NCBI GenBank assembly: GCA_900548255.1
Contig: URKH01000003.1
Location: 1-62,582 of the forward strand
DNA: 62,582 bases
Direction of reading: 5' to 3'
DNA from: an uncultured Collinsella sp.
GTDB lineage: Bacteria > Actinomycetota > Coriobacteriia > Coriobacteriales > Coriobacteriaceae
The translations under genes and the position numbers were made by a program. Under the pieces are notes generated by a model that saw only the letters and a program-made list of their open reading frames with translations, had not been told where the DNA came from and did not search any database. This document shows positions 18,308-27,169 of this stretch, piece after piece. Each line of letters starts with the position of its first letter. Positions within the stretch are counted from its first letter, which is position 1.

Positions 18308-18948
18308 AGCCTTTCCCGCACTTCGGCGATGGCGCCATCGCGCATGCAATAAACCCTATCGGCAAGTTCCGCGAGCACTTCCCCGTCATGGCTAGACAAA
18401 AGAACCTCACGGCCCGCTGAAGCTGCCAGCGAGACGACGCGCTTGAGCATTTCAACGCCCGCTTCATCGAGGGCATTCGTTGGCTCATCGAGAACAAGCA
18501 GCTTCGGCTTTTCCATAATTGCCGCAGCTATCCCCAGACGTTGTTTCATGCCGAGCGAGTAAGTCCGGAACTTCTTCTTCTCGTCAGCATCAAGCCCCAC
18601 AAGTCGCAGAGCAGAACGGATATCCTCATCGGCAGCAACACCTTTGATCTTGGCGATGAGCTCCAAGTTGTCATAGCCGGATAGGTAGCCCATAAAAGAA
18701 GGCGCTTCGATCAGCATTCCCAGACTTGGCGGAAACGAAATATCCATTCCAAGCCTTTGTCCATCGATAATAATCTCGCCTTTAGTTGGCTTAATTAGTC
18801 CACAAACCGCTCGCATGAGCATGGTTTTGCCCGAGCCGTTAATGCCCTGAAGCCCGACAACGGTGCCCGGATTTATCTCGATAGACACATTGCGCAAAAC
18901 GTCAATTTTACCGATTCGCTTCGATACGTTTTTAACGTTTACAGCCAT
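18304..18948 (-). CDS. ABC transporter ATP-binding protein
   Basis: 214 residues from the ATG at 18948 (MAVNVKNVSKRIGKIDVLRN). An AAGG site precedes it, and the start overlaps the permease stop by 10 nt. Complete nucleotide-binding domain: Walker A GINGSGKTML, Q-loop region, signature YSLGMKQRLGIAA, Walker B LLVLDEPTNALD, switch His in LLSSHD. The sequence is of the short ATPases that pair with ABC-2 permeases in bacteriocin export/immunity or lipid and antibiotic efflux. It works with the two permeases immediately upstream. Confidence 0.93.
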   Translation of the reverse strand: MAVNVKNVSKRIGKIDVLRNVSIEINPGTVVGLQGINGSGKTMLMRAVCGLIKPTKGEIIIDGQRLGMDISFPPSLGMLIEAPSFMGYLSGYDNLELIAKIKGVAADEDIRSALRLVGLDADEKKKFRTYSLGMKQRLGIAAAIMEKPKLLVLDEPTNALDEAGVEMLKRVVSLAASAGREVLLSSHDGEVLAELADRVYCMRDGAIAEVRERL

Positions 18949-19781
18949 ACCGTGCCCTTCCTTTCTATAAAATCGGCTCGCCAAAACCAAAATCCGCCCA
19001 TCAATAAACAAGCCGCCATGATCGCAAGTGAGACCAGCGCACTCGAAGCCACCGAGACGCCCCCTTTCACCATTCCGTCCCAGCGCAGAAGCATCAATGC
19101 GTTTCCCAACAACGCGCAATGACTTGTATATGCCGAGCAAATCAAATAACTCACGAGCGTCACAAACGCGACCGATGGCCCAAATGCAAATCCAACTGCA
19201 AGCTGCATAAAGGCAAGCGATTCAAAAGCAAGAAATAGACCCGCGAAAAACGGCAGTCCATCCGCTTCGCTCGATGTAAGAAAATCCTTGCCTAAGCTTA
19301 CAAGTTGAAGCGACTCGCTATGTATAACCGTGCTAAAAGAGGCGCCCGTTGCCAAACTCCAAAGCACAACAGAGCAGACCACCACGAGCAGTGAGATTGT
19401 CGTTACCACCGTAACCAAAACAAACCGCGACACCCACCACAGCCACCTCGTACGGCACCGGACAAGCGTCTGCAAGCCGAACCCCCGCAATGATTCGACT
19501 GAATAATCGAGGGTTGTATAGAGAATGAGCAGGGTGAGAAACAGCCAGCCAAGTGGAGGAACGAACATGGCCCCCGGCCTAAACTCAAACGGAGTCGACC
19601 CGGCAAAAACCAGCGCGAAATTATCTGCAAACCCCAATATTTCCGTTTTAGTACCATATATCACGGACAGTCCATACGCATAGACCAAGTTCGCAATCGA
19701 CATGACCGCCATTGCAATAAAAGCAACAGCATTCCTCTTCAATACGGTTCTCAAATCCGCCGCGAGCAATCGAAACAACAT
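18939..19781 (-). CDS. ABC-2 type permease 2
   Basis: 280 residues. The ATG at 19781 overlaps the upstream permease stop by one base (TGATG), with GAGGTGAT ahead of it; a TTG one codon earlier is possible but poorer. Six hydrophobic segments follow the pattern of ABC-2 permeases: residues about 17-45, 75-95, 115-145, 185-215, 215-245 and 250-272. The large loop after helix 1 includes KTEILGFADNFALVFAGSTP. It pairs with the 19781-20668 permease to form the membrane channel for the ATPase encoded next. Confidence 0.82.
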   Translation of the reverse strand: MLFRLLAADLRTVLKRNAVAFIAMAVMSIANLVYAYGLSVIYGTKTEILGFADNFALVFAGSTPFEFRPGAMFVPPLGWLFLTLLILYTTLDYSVESLRGFGLQTLVRCRTRWLWWVSRFVLVTVVTTISLLVVVCSVVLWSLATGASFSTVIHSESLQLVSLGKDFLTSSEADGLPFFAGLFLAFESLAFMQLAVGFAFGPSVAFVTLVSYLICSAYTSHCALLGNALMLLRWDGMVKGGVSVASSALVSLAIMAACLLMGGFWFWRADFIERKGTVWL

Positions 19782-20668
19782 CAAATCACCTCGCGCCTCT
19801 CCAACACCTTCGCAAAAAACAGCGAAACAATAAGCAGGGCTACGATCTCTACAATCCCCGCTCGAATGTCGGGCCAGTTATTGAGCGATTCCGATCTAAT
19901 GCTGTTGAGAATGTTGCAGTTGAATCCAATACACTGCAAGACGCTAAAAATCCAGTCATTAACAAAGTGCCACGCAACCATGAGTAGATACGGAACGATC
20001 ACAGCCTTGACTCTGCTGCGAAACACAACCGACAGACCGGTCACGGCCATGGATAAAACCCCCAGCGTCACTGCATCGAACAGCGTATAAACCAATACGT
20101 AGAGCAAGGGCTGAGTATAAAAAAGAAGAGAAAAATAGCTGTGCAAGTAAAGGCCAACGTATGTCGTTTCATCGACCCGGGGCATATACGCGGGAAACAA
20201 CATCGATACGATGAGAAAATTAACGGCGAGCGGTACGGCAGTTACAACAAATGCCGAGAGGAATGACGAGATGAGCTTCACGTTGATATAAAGCCTCCTC
20301 GACACGCGCGTACATAGTTGGGCGTCGTAACCGTTCAACCGCTCAGCCAGACATGACCAGGATCCCGCCAAGAGAGCGAGCAGCGGCAAGATGTAGAAAA
20401 AAATAGTCGCCGATAGTGGCGCATTTGCGCTCACGACTATCCAGTTGCCGAAACTACTCTCGCGCGTTTGTCCAAGATAGTGCTGCGCTTGCAGGCCAAG
20501 CCCATAACCGAAAGAGAGTAGATTATTCCGCTCTTGATTCAGGTAACACCACGACTCAACAGCAGCCGCCAACGCGATCAAAACGCCCATGACGAGGGAG
20601 GCAGCAAACAGCGGGCAGCGGAACGTCTTGTGCAGCTCGTGCCGCAGGACTCCCTTATTGTTAATCAT
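19781..20668 (-). CDS. ABC-2 type permease 1
   Basis: 295 residues, ATG at 20668 with AAGGAGG 4-5 nt upstream. MINNKGVLRHELHKTFRCPL is a typical cytoplasmic start before helix 1. Further segments lie around 85-105, 135-160, 180-215, 225-245 and 270-290. The large first extracytoplasmic loop (about residues 40-85) contains a QERNN/GQTRESSFGNW stretch. It heads the transporter part of the operon and is separated from the secreted-protein gene by a stable hairpin, which would lower its expression relative to that gene. Confidence 0.82.
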   Translation of the reverse strand: MINNKGVLRHELHKTFRCPLFAASLVMGVLIALAAAVESWCYLNQERNNLLSFGYGLGLQAQHYLGQTRESSFGNWIVVSANAPLSATIFFYILPLLALLAGSWSCLAERLNGYDAQLCTRVSRRLYINVKLISSFLSAFVVTAVPLAVNFLIVSMLFPAYMPRVDETTYVGLYLHSYFSLLFYTQPLLYVLVYTLFDAVTLGVLSMAVTGLSVVFRSRVKAVIVPYLLMVAWHFVNDWIFSVLQCIGFNCNILNSIRSESLNNWPDIRAGIVEIVALLIVSLFFAKVLERREVI

Positions 20669-20679
20669 GAATCCTCCTT

Positions 20680-20707
20680 CCCGCCCAGGCCCGCTGGCCC
20701 GGGCGGG
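20680..20707 (-). terminator. Intergenic hairpin between secreted protein and transporter genes
   Basis: Arms CCCGCCCAGGCC (20680-20691) and GGCCCGGGCGGG (20696-20707) pair with one mismatch around a 4-nt loop. On the minus strand it falls between the stop of the secreted protein and the ribosome site of permease 1, with no T-run. It fits an RNA-stabilising or attenuating stem that makes the secreted protein the most abundant product. Confidence 0.6.
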
Positions 20708-20719
20708 TATCCATTCAAA

Positions 20720-21232
20720 CTACGCCGGCAACTTCGAGAAGCGCCCAACGCAATCAGGACTCCAGACTCCATTAACGGTGCCATAGCCAGACTCAGCCCA
20801 AGCCGTCAGACGAGCCGCTGAACGCCCGCTCTCGCGAACCTGGTTGTACATCTCCCACTTTCCATAATGGTTGGAACGATATACGCCCTCGGTGCAATTT
20901 GCGCCACCGCTACCGTTTGTGTTGTAAGCTCCATCCACATACAAACGAAGTGGCTTGCCCGAATACCCCAAGATGTTGATATAGAGCGAGGAAGAATTGT
21001 CTTTCCGGCGATAGCCCGTCGCGCTTGTCCCGGAACATTGGAAACTAAATCCCGTATCCGCGTTGTTAACACAAGTCGCTATTCCGCTGTCGGCATTCTG
21101 CGTAACGCTTGAAACCTGAGAAGTGTCAAACTCCTCCTGAGCAAACGATACGATAGGAGCCCCCAGGGAAAGCCCCGCAATAATCGCAAGGCTCACTCCG
21201 ATGCGGCCAATGGCGTTCTTTAACTTAATCAT
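20720..21232 (-). CDS. Secreted Cys-containing protein (possible bacteriocin-like effector)
   Basis: 170 residues. The ATG at 21232 follows GGAGAAGG; a TTG four codons earlier overlaps that site. A clear signal peptide runs MIKLKNAIGRIGVSLAIIAG to VSFA before QEEFD. The mature chain of about 137 residues has four cysteines and beta-type segments (SLYINILGYSGKPLRLYVDG, GKWEMYNQVRESGRSAARL) and ends in NGVWSPDCVGRFSKLPA. The tail pattern G-x-W-S-P-D is reminiscent of small secreted proteins linked to ABC exporters, but the family could not be named. It is the first gene of the transporter operon and lies behind a membrane LuxR regulator. Confidence 0.78.
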   Translation of the reverse strand: MIKLKNAIGRIGVSLAIIAGLSLGAPIVSFAQEEFDTSQVSSVTQNADSGIATCVNNADTGFSFQCSGTSATGYRRKDNSSSLYINILGYSGKPLRLYVDGAYNTNGSGGANCTEGVYRSNHYGKWEMYNQVRESGRSAARLTAWAESGYGTVNGVWSPDCVGRFSKLPA

Positions 21233-21261
21233 GACCTTCTCCAATCAAAAGCGGTTAACAA

Positions 21262-21273
21262 TGCGTCGACGCA
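21262..21273. promoter_or_regulatory. 12-bp perfect palindrome upstream of the secreted-protein gene
   Basis: TGCGTCGACGCA lies 30 nt before the start of the secreted protein, in the 110-nt gap behind the LuxR-type regulator gene. LuxR-family HTH dimers bind such dyads, so it is a plausible operator, but chance palindromes of this length occur in GC-rich DNA. Confidence 0.35.
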
Positions 21274-21341
21274 CGGCAACCTTTGCATGAATGGAGAAAG
21301 ATGTCTGTAAACACTCGCTATTGAGTTGATAATCCAGGCGT

Positions 21342-23477
21342 TTACACGTTATCCACCTGCGATAACAATGAAATAAGCTCCGCTTTGTTCTTGATCTTCA
21401 ACTGGCGATAAGATGCGGATCGCAACGCTTGCACCGTAGATGCAGCATAACCTACGTCCTCCGCAATGGTCTTTGTCGTTGCGCCCTCTGCCGTCATCAG
21501 CAAAATTTGCGACTGAACATCAGAAAGGGAGCGCGATGTAAGCAAAGCCAGCTGGCGCACGCGAGCCGTTTCGGTGAACCCATTCGCACGGTACTCCAAG
21601 ACGGCCCTCTCGTTCTCAACCGAGTGGGCGAGCGCGATGTGCGTGACGAACATGGGCACAGACCAGCAGACGACCACCGTTGCCACGACGACATTGACAG
21701 CCGAACTATACCCCAACAGCGACGCAAGGAACAGCGGCTCGAAAACCATCAGATCCTGCGCCATGTTGAGCAAGACGACCCAGACAGGAGCCGTCGCCCC
21801 AAAGCAAAGCATCCATACCCCAAGCATTTTGCGCTGCGGACAGCTTCGCAGCACTACATATGTGAGCAGCATCCCCGCCAGCACCACGAACCCATGAATT
21901 CGCCCCCTACTGGCCGCATAGATTGAAGCAGCGACACCTATTGACACCAATGGCACGATAGCCCGAGCACGGGCATGCACCTTAAACGGACGCAGCCCAA
22001 CAGCGAGCGAAGCTGTAGACGCCACGCCGCAAAACAGGACCGGCACAGCCATCAACGGAACGCGTATGCACCTCCATGTCGAGATATAGATAAAAGACCA
22101 TTCCGCAGCAGACAGTATCGCCCACATGCACGGACCTCCGAGCTCAATCGCCTCACCTGCTCTATCCAGCGCAGCTTCACGATTCGGTTTTCCACCCGCG
22201 TAGCGTAGCGACAGAAGCAGTCCGAGACCCAATGCATAGCTTGAGAGAGAAAAAGCGACAGCCCACGAAACACCGGATCCCCAATCGCTATCCGCCATTA
22301 CCAACGGTCCAGCCGCAAGGAGGATAAAAAATAATGTGAGCAGGTATCGAAACAGCCGGCGCGTTCGAGCTGATGCCAACATATCGTCAGCATGCCGCTG
22401 CGGCAGCTCAGGCCCTACAGTATCACCCTCACCCGCAAACAACGCCACGAGCTCGCGTGAGCCCGCAACTGACGCCTTCCCGTATGCTCGGTGAAGCGTT
22501 GTTCGCACCGTCGATGGCTTCGTATCCGTCTCCTTGGCAATTTCCGCCGGCGTTTTCCCTTTGAGCAGCAGTCGAACAAACTGCTCTTCTCTAGGCGACA
22601 GGGCAGGGGAAAACGCCTCCGCATCGAATGGGTCAGACGCGTGGGCGATATCCGAATTGTTGTCCCGTTTTCTCCTTAGTAACATGCATACGAAGGCAGC
22701 GGCGATAGCAGACCCCATCGCAAGCAATGCAATGATTGCGGCATCGCTTGCGAAGTATGCCGCCTCAACAGCCGGAACAAGGCCAATAGGGACTGCCACG
22801 AGCACAGAACGGGCAAACACGTCGCTCTGCCCCCGACCAAAGGCGCGGGAGCAGCGAAACAGCGGGGCCACAGCCAATGCGAGATAGACCAATGGAATTA
22901 AAAGCGCAAGGCCAATTGATGCGGCCGAAACAGAGGGTATCCCCCATGGCTCGGGGACAATTCTCCATGAAACTCGACAGCAAAACAGCAGGCAAGACAG
23001 GACGGCTATTGTTTCTGTAAAAATCGCGTTCTGCAGGCGACGATTCTCTCTTTCGTCGGTCGGCGTCGCCCCCTGCGTCAAAGGAGAGCCCGCCGTGTCC
23101 CAAATAACATATGAGAGGAGCAACGCCCCAGCAAAGCACGAGACGCACGAAACGCCATGCAACAGCCAGATCGGTGCAAACACGAATGGAATAGAATCTC
23201 CGCGAGCATAGAAGGCCAAGTCAACCCACTCGGGAACCGTTGCAATAACACCAAGGAAAACACCGATAGCACCGAGATGCCTCGGCCGTCTCATTCCCCC
23301 CTTGCATAGCGCAGCACCATGAACAAACGCCGCGAGGCATGCGCCCAGGATAACGAGCCAGGTCATTGCACCTGACGCCAGGCCGATTGAAGATGAAAAC
23401 CGGTGATAAGGGGTGACCGCCATTACGACAAGCGCAATGGCGCAGGCAGATGTAGCAGAACGGCGGGAAAAAAGCAT
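21342..23477 (-). CDS. Membrane regulator with two LuxR-type HTH domains
   Basis: 711 residues from the ATG at 23477, which follows GGAGG by 4 nt; an in-frame ATG seven codons upstream has no site. The protein is a tandem of two similar modules: about seven hydrophobic helices (residues 10-268), an HTH at about 290-347 (LSPREEQFVRLLLKGKTPAE, then PSTVRTTLHRAYGK), a second set of hydrophobic helices (about 375-625), and a second HTH at 645-711 (LSDVQSQILLMTAEGATTKT, then ASTVQALRSASYRQLKIKNK). Coriobacteria carry many single-module membrane LuxR proteins; two in one chain is unusual. It probably senses a hydrophobic signal or membrane state and controls the operon downstream on the same strand. 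Confidence 0.88.
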   Translation of the reverse strand: MLFSRRSATSACAIALVVMAVTPYHRFSSSIGLASGAMTWLVILGACLAAFVHGAALCKGGMRRPRHLGAIGVFLGVIATVPEWVDLAFYARGDSIPFVFAPIWLLHGVSCVSCFAGALLLSYVIWDTAGSPLTQGATPTDERENRRLQNAIFTETIAVLSCLLFCCRVSWRIVPEPWGIPSVSAASIGLALLIPLVYLALAVAPLFRCSRAFGRGQSDVFARSVLVAVPIGLVPAVEAAYFASDAAIIALLAMGSAIAAAFVCMLLRRKRDNNSDIAHASDPFDAEAFSPALSPREEQFVRLLLKGKTPAEIAKETDTKPSTVRTTLHRAYGKASVAGSRELVALFAGEGDTVGPELPQRHADDMLASARTRRLFRYLLTLFFILLAAGPLVMADSDWGSGVSWAVAFSLSSYALGLGLLLSLRYAGGKPNREAALDRAGEAIELGGPCMWAILSAAEWSFIYISTWRCIRVPLMAVPVLFCGVASTASLAVGLRPFKVHARARAIVPLVSIGVAASIYAASRGRIHGFVVLAGMLLTYVVLRSCPQRKMLGVWMLCFGATAPVWVVLLNMAQDLMVFEPLFLASLLGYSSAVNVVVATVVVCWSVPMFVTHIALAHSVENERAVLEYRANGFTETARVRQLALLTSRSLSDVQSQILLMTAEGATTKTIAEDVGYAASTVQALRSASYRQLKIKNKAELISLLSQVDNV

Positions 23478-23915
23478 ATGGCCTCCATAGCGTGTCATTA
23501 TATCGCTCGAGCCGCTCGTTTATCTCTGTTCCCACACCAGCCAGCATCAACGATTCAGGCGAACTCCAATCCGAGCCAGATCACGGTCCAGCTTTTGTCC
23601 GCAGCCCCCGCTCCAAAATGGGATGCGGTTTCCTTTTGAGCGCCGGTTCGGAAAGTCCGTCCCGTTCCAGGCCATTATTCTGGGATGCAGCTTCCGCAAG
23701 CTGCCCCCTTTGGAAAGCGCATCCCATTATTTGGTTGAAAACCGGTCCCCCACTTTCCGAACGAGCCGAAACGACCCGAACCGATCGGGCCACCTCATCC
23801 CCGTTTCCTCGCCATCTGCCCGAGCGTGCTACACTAGCAGCATCTATGCCACCGCGAACGGCTTGGCCCCGCGCCCGCCGCTCGCAAACGAACTTTAAAC
23901 GCACGAGGGTTGGCC
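23478..23915. other. Non-coding region upstream of the division operon
   Basis: About 440 nt without a gene. 23613-23762 contains interleaved complementary blocks: A (23613-23633), B (23645-23656), A' (23713-23734) and B' (23752-23762), plus a near-copy of A at 23680-23695. The arrangement A-B-A'-B' could form a pseudoknot or alternative stems. Being just upstream of the 23916 kinase it may be a leader RNA or a dispersed repeat. Confidence 0.45.
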
Positions 23916-25769
23916 ATGCCGCTTTTCTCGCAACATACCGCCCGGTTCTCGCCGGACGTTCCTTTGGAGGGCACCAGCTCTCGCGAGCTGCTCAAGCGGT
24001 ACCAGCCGCTCGAGACGCTTGCGACCGGCGGTTTTGGCTCCATCGAGATCTGCCGCGACACGCACCTGCGCCGCCGCGTCGCCATTAAGCGCATCCCCCT
24101 TATCAACGGTTCCGGCATGCCCGCCAGCGACATCATGGATGTCCTGCGCGAGGCGCACACTGCCGCTATGCTTCAACATCCCAATATCGTGCAGGTTATC
24201 GACTTTACGCACGACACCGCCTATGCCTACCTGGTTATGGAATATGTCGATGGCATGTCGCTAGCCGAGTTTTTGCATCGCGTGGACGGCCACTCACTTA
24301 CCTTCGACGAGGCCGCGGCCATTGCCGATGCCCTGGGCCAGGCGCTCACCTTCGCCCATAGTAATGGCGTACTCCACCTGGACATTAAGCCCGCCAACGT
24401 GCTCATCGACCACTCGGGCAATGTAAAGCTCACCGACTTTGGCATGGCGCGGCTGTCGTCCGCCGGTGGCTTTGGCGGCTCGCGCGGCGGCACCATCGGC
24501 TACATGCCGCCCGAGCAGCTCGATATCGAGACCGGCACGGTCGACGAACGCGCTGATGTCTTTGCCCTTGCCTGCGTTATCTATGAGGGCTTGTGCGGCA
24601 GCGCTCCCTTTATGGCGGCCACGCCCGCCGACTCGCTCGACCGTATCATCGGCGGCGCCACCTATCCCAGCGAGCTGATACCACACTTTCCCCCGGGAGC
24701 CGAGAGCGCGCTCATGAGCGCGCTCTCCCCCATGCCGCAGGACCGCCCCAGCAGCATCGAGACATTTTGCGACCAGCTCCTTGCCGGTCTGGGCAGCGTA
24801 CGCGAGGGCCGTCGCAGCTTGGGGCAAATGGTTGGCGAGCTTTCGGATGACGAGCAGGAGCTCGACGATATCGAGCCGTCGTACTACGAGGACGACGCCA
24901 TCGAGGTCGACCCCGCACTCGGCTGGGCGGGCACGCGCTGGAACCATGCGCGCGACTACACCATGCGCGCTATCTCGGCGCTAGCGTGCGGCACCTTTAG
25001 CTTTTTGCTGATGCAAACGGCTGGGGTCGCGGCGCTTCCCGGCCTGGTCATTGCGGCTATCGCGATCGGAGCGGCGGCCGGCCTGGCCCCCCAGATTGGC
25101 TCGGCCATCTCGGCTGTGGGCTTTTTGGTGCTCATGGCAAACGCCACCATGCAAGCACAGGGCGTCCTGTCGATGTTGCCCGTCGCGGTGATCTTTGCCG
25201 CTGCCATGTCCGGTTGGTGGATCGCCTGGGGTCGCACCGAGGCTGCCGCGAGCTCCGCACTCACCTGTGCACTCGCGCTTGGCTGTCTGACCGGCAATAC
25301 CTTCCTGGCAGCTGGGGTCACCGCCGGCGTCGCGTCATTTTGGCTCGGCCCGGCAAGCGCCGCCGCGGCAACGGGCATGGGCGCGCTTTTTGCCCGTCTG
25401 GCCACGGTCGCGCTTTCAGCCGGAGGCGTGCTGGGGCTCGGTAACGTTGCCGCAGCGCTGGGAGACCCGCTCCTTTGGGCTGCCTTTGTGCTGGTAGCGG
25501 CAACTGCCGCAGCGTCATCTGCGCTGCTCAATGCCCATGCCAAGCGTGCCGATCAGGGCTCAAACCTTGCCGCAATCGCCGCCATCGCTGTCACCGGCAT
25601 CGGCTGCGCAGCGGCGTCCTGTCTTGCACACCATATGGAAATTGCCAGCCTTGCAGCCGCGGTCGTCGCCAAGGCGGCGGTTGCGGGAACCCTATCCTCT
25701 ATAATCGTTGGGATATGCCTATATTTGCTCGGATACCAAAGAACCTATACGGAGAGTGATCTTTCGTGA
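23916..25769 (+). CDS. Membrane Ser/Thr kinase of the division operon (PknA position)
   Basis: 617 residues, ATG at 23916 with GAGGG upstream; an in-frame TTG lies two codons earlier. Kinase domain at about 28-290: Gly-loop ATGGFGS (36-42), Lys in VAIKRI (K58), HLDIKPAN at 154-161, DFG at 174-176, GTIGYMPPEQ in the activation segment. The catalytic loop has HLD in place of HRD, so it lacks the Arg of RD kinases and is probably not controlled by activation-loop phosphorylation in the usual way. After an acidic linker, the C-terminal 260 residues form about eight or nine Ala/Gly-rich membrane helices. There are no PASTA repeats. The stop overlaps the next start (GTGA), beginning the operon FhaA-FhaB-PP2C-SEDS/PBP-PknB. 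Confidence 0.92.
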   Translation: MPLFSQHTARFSPDVPLEGTSSRELLKRYQPLETLATGGFGSIEICRDTHLRRRVAIKRIPLINGSGMPASDIMDVLREAHTAAMLQHPNIVQVIDFTHDTAYAYLVMEYVDGMSLAEFLHRVDGHSLTFDEAAAIADALGQALTFAHSNGVLHLDIKPANVLIDHSGNVKLTDFGMARLSSAGGFGGSRGGTIGYMPPEQLDIETGTVDERADVFALACVIYEGLCGSAPFMAATPADSLDRIIGGATYPSELIPHFPPGAESALMSALSPMPQDRPSSIETFCDQLLAGLGSVREGRRSLGQMVGELSDDEQELDDIEPSYYEDDAIEVDPALGWAGTRWNHARDYTMRAISALACGTFSFLLMQTAGVAALPGLVIAAIAIGAAAGLAPQIGSAISAVGFLVLMANATMQAQGVLSMLPVAVIFAAAMSGWWIAWGRTEAAASSALTCALALGCLTGNTFLAAGVTAGVASFWLGPASAAAATGMGALFARLATVALSAGGVLGLGNVAAALGDPLLWAAFVLVAATAAASSALLNAHAKRADQGSNLAAIAAIAVTGIGCAAASCLAHHMEIASLAAAVVAKAAVAGTLSSIIVGICLYLLGYQRTYTESDLS

Positions 25770-26746
25770 ACTTCCTGAACATCTTCGAGGACCACGTGGC
25801 CGGCATCTTCGGTGCCACCCGTGCCCCGTTCTCCTTTAAGAAGCTTGCCAAGCAGGCCGCTCGCGACATGGAGGATCAGACTCTGGTGATCAATGGCGTC
25901 AACACGGCGCCGGCACTCTATACCATCCTGATCGCCGCCGACGACGACCCCATGCTCGCCCCGTTCTACCCCGAGCTTTCGCGCGAGGTCCGCGAGTTCG
26001 TGAAGGCGCAGGCCGAAAAGCGCCGTTATGTCTTTGTCGGCGAGCCCCTCGTGCGCTTTATGATCGATCCGCAGCTGCGTGCCGGCAAGTTCTCGGTCTT
26101 TGCCGAGAACGTCGATGCCCCCACGCTCGGCCGCCTGTACGAAGAAGAGCGCGCCTATCAAAACGGTCTGGGCCAAAACAACTCCGCCGCAAGCCGTGCC
26201 GCCAGCGCCCCGCGCGCCGGCCAGCAGCAGTTTGCTGCCCCGCAGCAGCCGACGCCTCGCGCCGCCGCTCCCGACCCGCTTGCCGTAGCAGATCCCTTCG
26301 CGCCTAGCGTCCCCGACCCCGCCGCTCCTATCCCGGTGCCGCAGACCGTCTCGCGCGACGCGCTTGCCGGCATGGGCGGAGCCGCCGCGACCGGGGCCGC
26401 CGTGGGCCTAGGCGCCGCAGCCGGCATCGCCTCCAACATGGCGAGCACTCGCGCCCCGCAGCGCCCGCTCGCCCAGCTCGTCGACGTCGTGAGCGGCGAG
26501 AGCCATAGCATCACCTCCGCACAGGTGACTATCGGTCGCGAGCGCTCAGTTTCCGATATTGCCCTGCGCGACCCCAACGTGTCGCGCCGCCACGCCCAGC
26601 TCACCTTTACGGGCTCGGATTGGTCGATCGAGGACCTCAATTCCACCAACGGCACGCTCGTCAACAACCGCCGCATTACGCGCTGCCCGCTGCGCAACGG
26701 CGATCTGTTGACGTTTGGCCTGAGCACCTTTGAATTTAGGGGATAG
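25766..26746 (+). CDS. FhaA-like protein (DUF3662 plus FHA)
   Basis: 326 residues from GTG at 25766, overlapping the kinase stop by four bases. The N-terminal 125 residues are a DUF3662 domain (FEDHVAGIFGATRAPFSFKK, then LARQ-type helix and EPLVRFMIDPQLRAGKFSVF). A 110-residue Ala/Pro/Gln linker follows. The last 90 residues are a canonical FHA domain: VTIGRERSVSDIALRDP, SRRHAQ and NSTNGTLVNN. In mycobacteria FhaA binds phosphorylated MviN and regulates peptidoglycan synthesis at poles and septum. Same operon position here supports the same role. Confidence 0.92.
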   Translation: MNFLNIFEDHVAGIFGATRAPFSFKKLAKQAARDMEDQTLVINGVNTAPALYTILIAADDDPMLAPFYPELSREVREFVKAQAEKRRYVFVGEPLVRFMIDPQLRAGKFSVFAENVDAPTLGRLYEEERAYQNGLGQNNSAASRAASAPRAGQQQFAAPQQPTPRAAAPDPLAVADPFAPSVPDPAAPIPVPQTVSRDALAGMGGAAATGAAVGLGAAAGIASNMASTRAPQRPLAQLVDVVSGESHSITSAQVTIGRERSVSDIALRDPNVSRRHAQLTFTGSDWSIEDLNSTNGTLVNNRRITRCPLRNGDLLTFGLSTFEFRG

Positions 26747-26752
26747 TCGCTT

Positions 26753-27169
26753 ATGAACATCGATATCGTCCTTTTTGCAGGCCGCATCGTCCTGGTCGCC
26801 CTGCTCTATATCTTCCTGTTCGCCGTCATGAAGACCGGCGTGGGACTTGTGCGCGGACAGCGCCGCGACTCGGCTATCTGGACGATCGATGTGGACAAGG
26901 GCCCGCGCGGCATCCGTGGCATCCACGTAGACATGCTCGGCCCCGTCATCGTCGGTCGCTCGCCATCTTCGGACATCTGCATCAACGAACCGTTCGTCTC
27001 GGCCTCGCATGCGCGCTTTTCGCTGCAGGGCCCGGCGCTCATCATCGAGGACCTCAACTCGCTTAACGGCACGCTCGTCAACGGCCGCCAGCTTGTGGAG
27101 CCTGCAACGCTGCGCGAGGGCGACGAAGTCCAGATTGGCGATGTGGTCATGAAGGTGAACCGTCGATGA
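26753..27169 (+). CDS. FhaB-like membrane-anchored FHA protein
   Basis: 138 residues. One N-terminal membrane helix (IVLFAGRIVLVALLYIFLFA) is followed by a short linker and an FHA domain: GPVIVGRSPSSDICINEP, SASHARFS and NSLNGTLVNG. It matches FhaB/FipA, a phosphothreonine-dependent division protein of actinobacteria. It starts 6 nt after FhaA and overlaps the phosphatase start (ATGA). Confidence 0.92.
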   Translation: MNIDIVLFAGRIVLVALLYIFLFAVMKTGVGLVRGQRRDSAIWTIDVDKGPRGIRGIHVDMLGPVIVGRSPSSDICINEPFVSASHARFSLQGPALIIEDLNSLNGTLVNGRQLVEPATLREGDEVQIGDVVMKVNRR

